A stretch of 45,000 nt of DNA from Lingula anatina (Eukaryota; Brachiopoda; Lingulata; Lingulida; Lingulidae), in contig NW_019775750.1 of NCBI RefSeq assembly GCF_001039355.2, positions 18,417 through 63,416 of the forward strand, given 5' to 3'. The notes below the pieces were generated by a model. The model did no database searches and was not told the DNA's origin. It saw only the letters and a program-made list of their open reading frames with translations. This document shows, in pieces, positions 44,301-45,000 of the stretch (its first letter is position 1; each line of letters begins with the position of its first letter). A program made the position numbers and the translations under genes.

Positions 44301-45000
44301 GAGCTGCCCCAGCAAACCTGGGGGGCACTAGATAAATCTGATCATCGGCCAGAGAAACAAATCTTGACACGGACTTAATCCAGCTTAACCCTCCAAACTT
44401 ACATGGGCAAGTTTTACAAAATGTACAAACAATTAAACTAAGATGTATTAGAACTTTACCGGACGGCCTATATTTTCAAAGACGGCTAGACGGCTTAGGA
44501 CTTTTTTTAATGACGGCTTGTCGGGACAGCCGTGGACGTTGTAAGAAATTTTCTTAGAGTAATTTGACGTACCCAGCGTTTATGATGCGTCACAGATGAA
44601 TGGTACTACTAAAGTGTACGCTGATATTCAGTCACGACGAAACTACTCCCTAAAGCTTACAAAACACAATAAAATGTTTCTATCAACTTTAAGATACACA
44701 TTCCACGCCGTATGCAGCAGTGACAAGAGTGACCTTCATGCGGTACAAAACACTCTAAGCAAACTAACCCCCAATTTGTGAAAGGGGAGGCAATTTTCGT
44801 ATCGTTTGCAATCCGAGCAAAACGAGAAAGCTCACATTCGTTCAGTGGCTTTCGTTTGCGGAAGATCGTCAGTCGGAGATCGTTCTCGATCTAAGCGAGA
44901 CGGGAAGGCAATTTTCATATTCATTCAAGGGAGTTCGTTCACGAAAGAGCGTTAGCGGAAGATCGTTATTGATTGTTTTTAACCCTCCCTCCCCATTGAA
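44301..45000. other. Unrecognised end of window
   Basis: No gene seen. A diverged repeat is visible at 44785-44985: GGGAGGCAATTTTCGTATCG... GCGGAAGATCGT, then GGGAAGGCAATTTTCATATT ... GCGGAAGATCGT about 135-145 bases further on. The region continues outside the window. Confidence 0.4.

Overview
This is genomic DNA from an animal, most likely an outbred, AT-rich invertebrate. The main gene is split into many short exons with metazoan GT/AG introns and encodes a protein kinase C of the delta/theta class. The intergenic DNA holds short terminal-inverted-repeat elements, a satellite and many microsatellites. Three of the five single-N joins are flanked by near-identical duplicated sequence, as expected where two haplotypes were not merged. 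The species cannot be fixed from the sequence alone.

Layout. 1-124 is a G-rich minisatellite. 1385-2494 (+) is one uninterrupted 369-codon gene with HAD-like motifs but a changed catalytic motif I. 2846-3083 is a small palindromic element. 5525-8203 is a transposon-like element with about 0.55 kb inverted repeats; it holds a damaged minus-strand ORF (PIN-like part plus cysteine-rich tail). 8763-32048 (-) is the PKC delta/theta-like gene, converging on the first gene. I placed 15 constitutive coding exons or exon alternatives plus one extra alternative, with splice sites and phases that all agree. They give 697 codons (or 690 with the other exon): C2, pseudosubstrate, C1A, C1B, hinge, kinase domain, turn and hydrophobic motifs. 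The coding start is in an exon with a 5' leader and an upstream acceptor, so at least one non-coding first exon lies above 32121 and was not located. 32122-45000 has no recognisable coding gene. It holds a (TA)n tract, an 18-copy 56-bp satellite, two inverted-repeat elements, and a GC- and CpG-richer end (about 43.5-45 kb) that could include a promoter.

The most interesting feature is in the kinase gene. Two tandem, homologous C2-domain exons (30506-30708 and 30196-30419) have the same entry and exit phases and are separated by an 86-nt intron. Using exactly one keeps the frame; using both, or neither, breaks it. This is the layout of mutually exclusive exons, and would give two kinases with different C2 domains. 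The C1B domain of the same protein has valine at the position where novel PKCs have tryptophan, and the last intron carries a ~145-bp tandem repeat dense in nuclear-receptor half sites.
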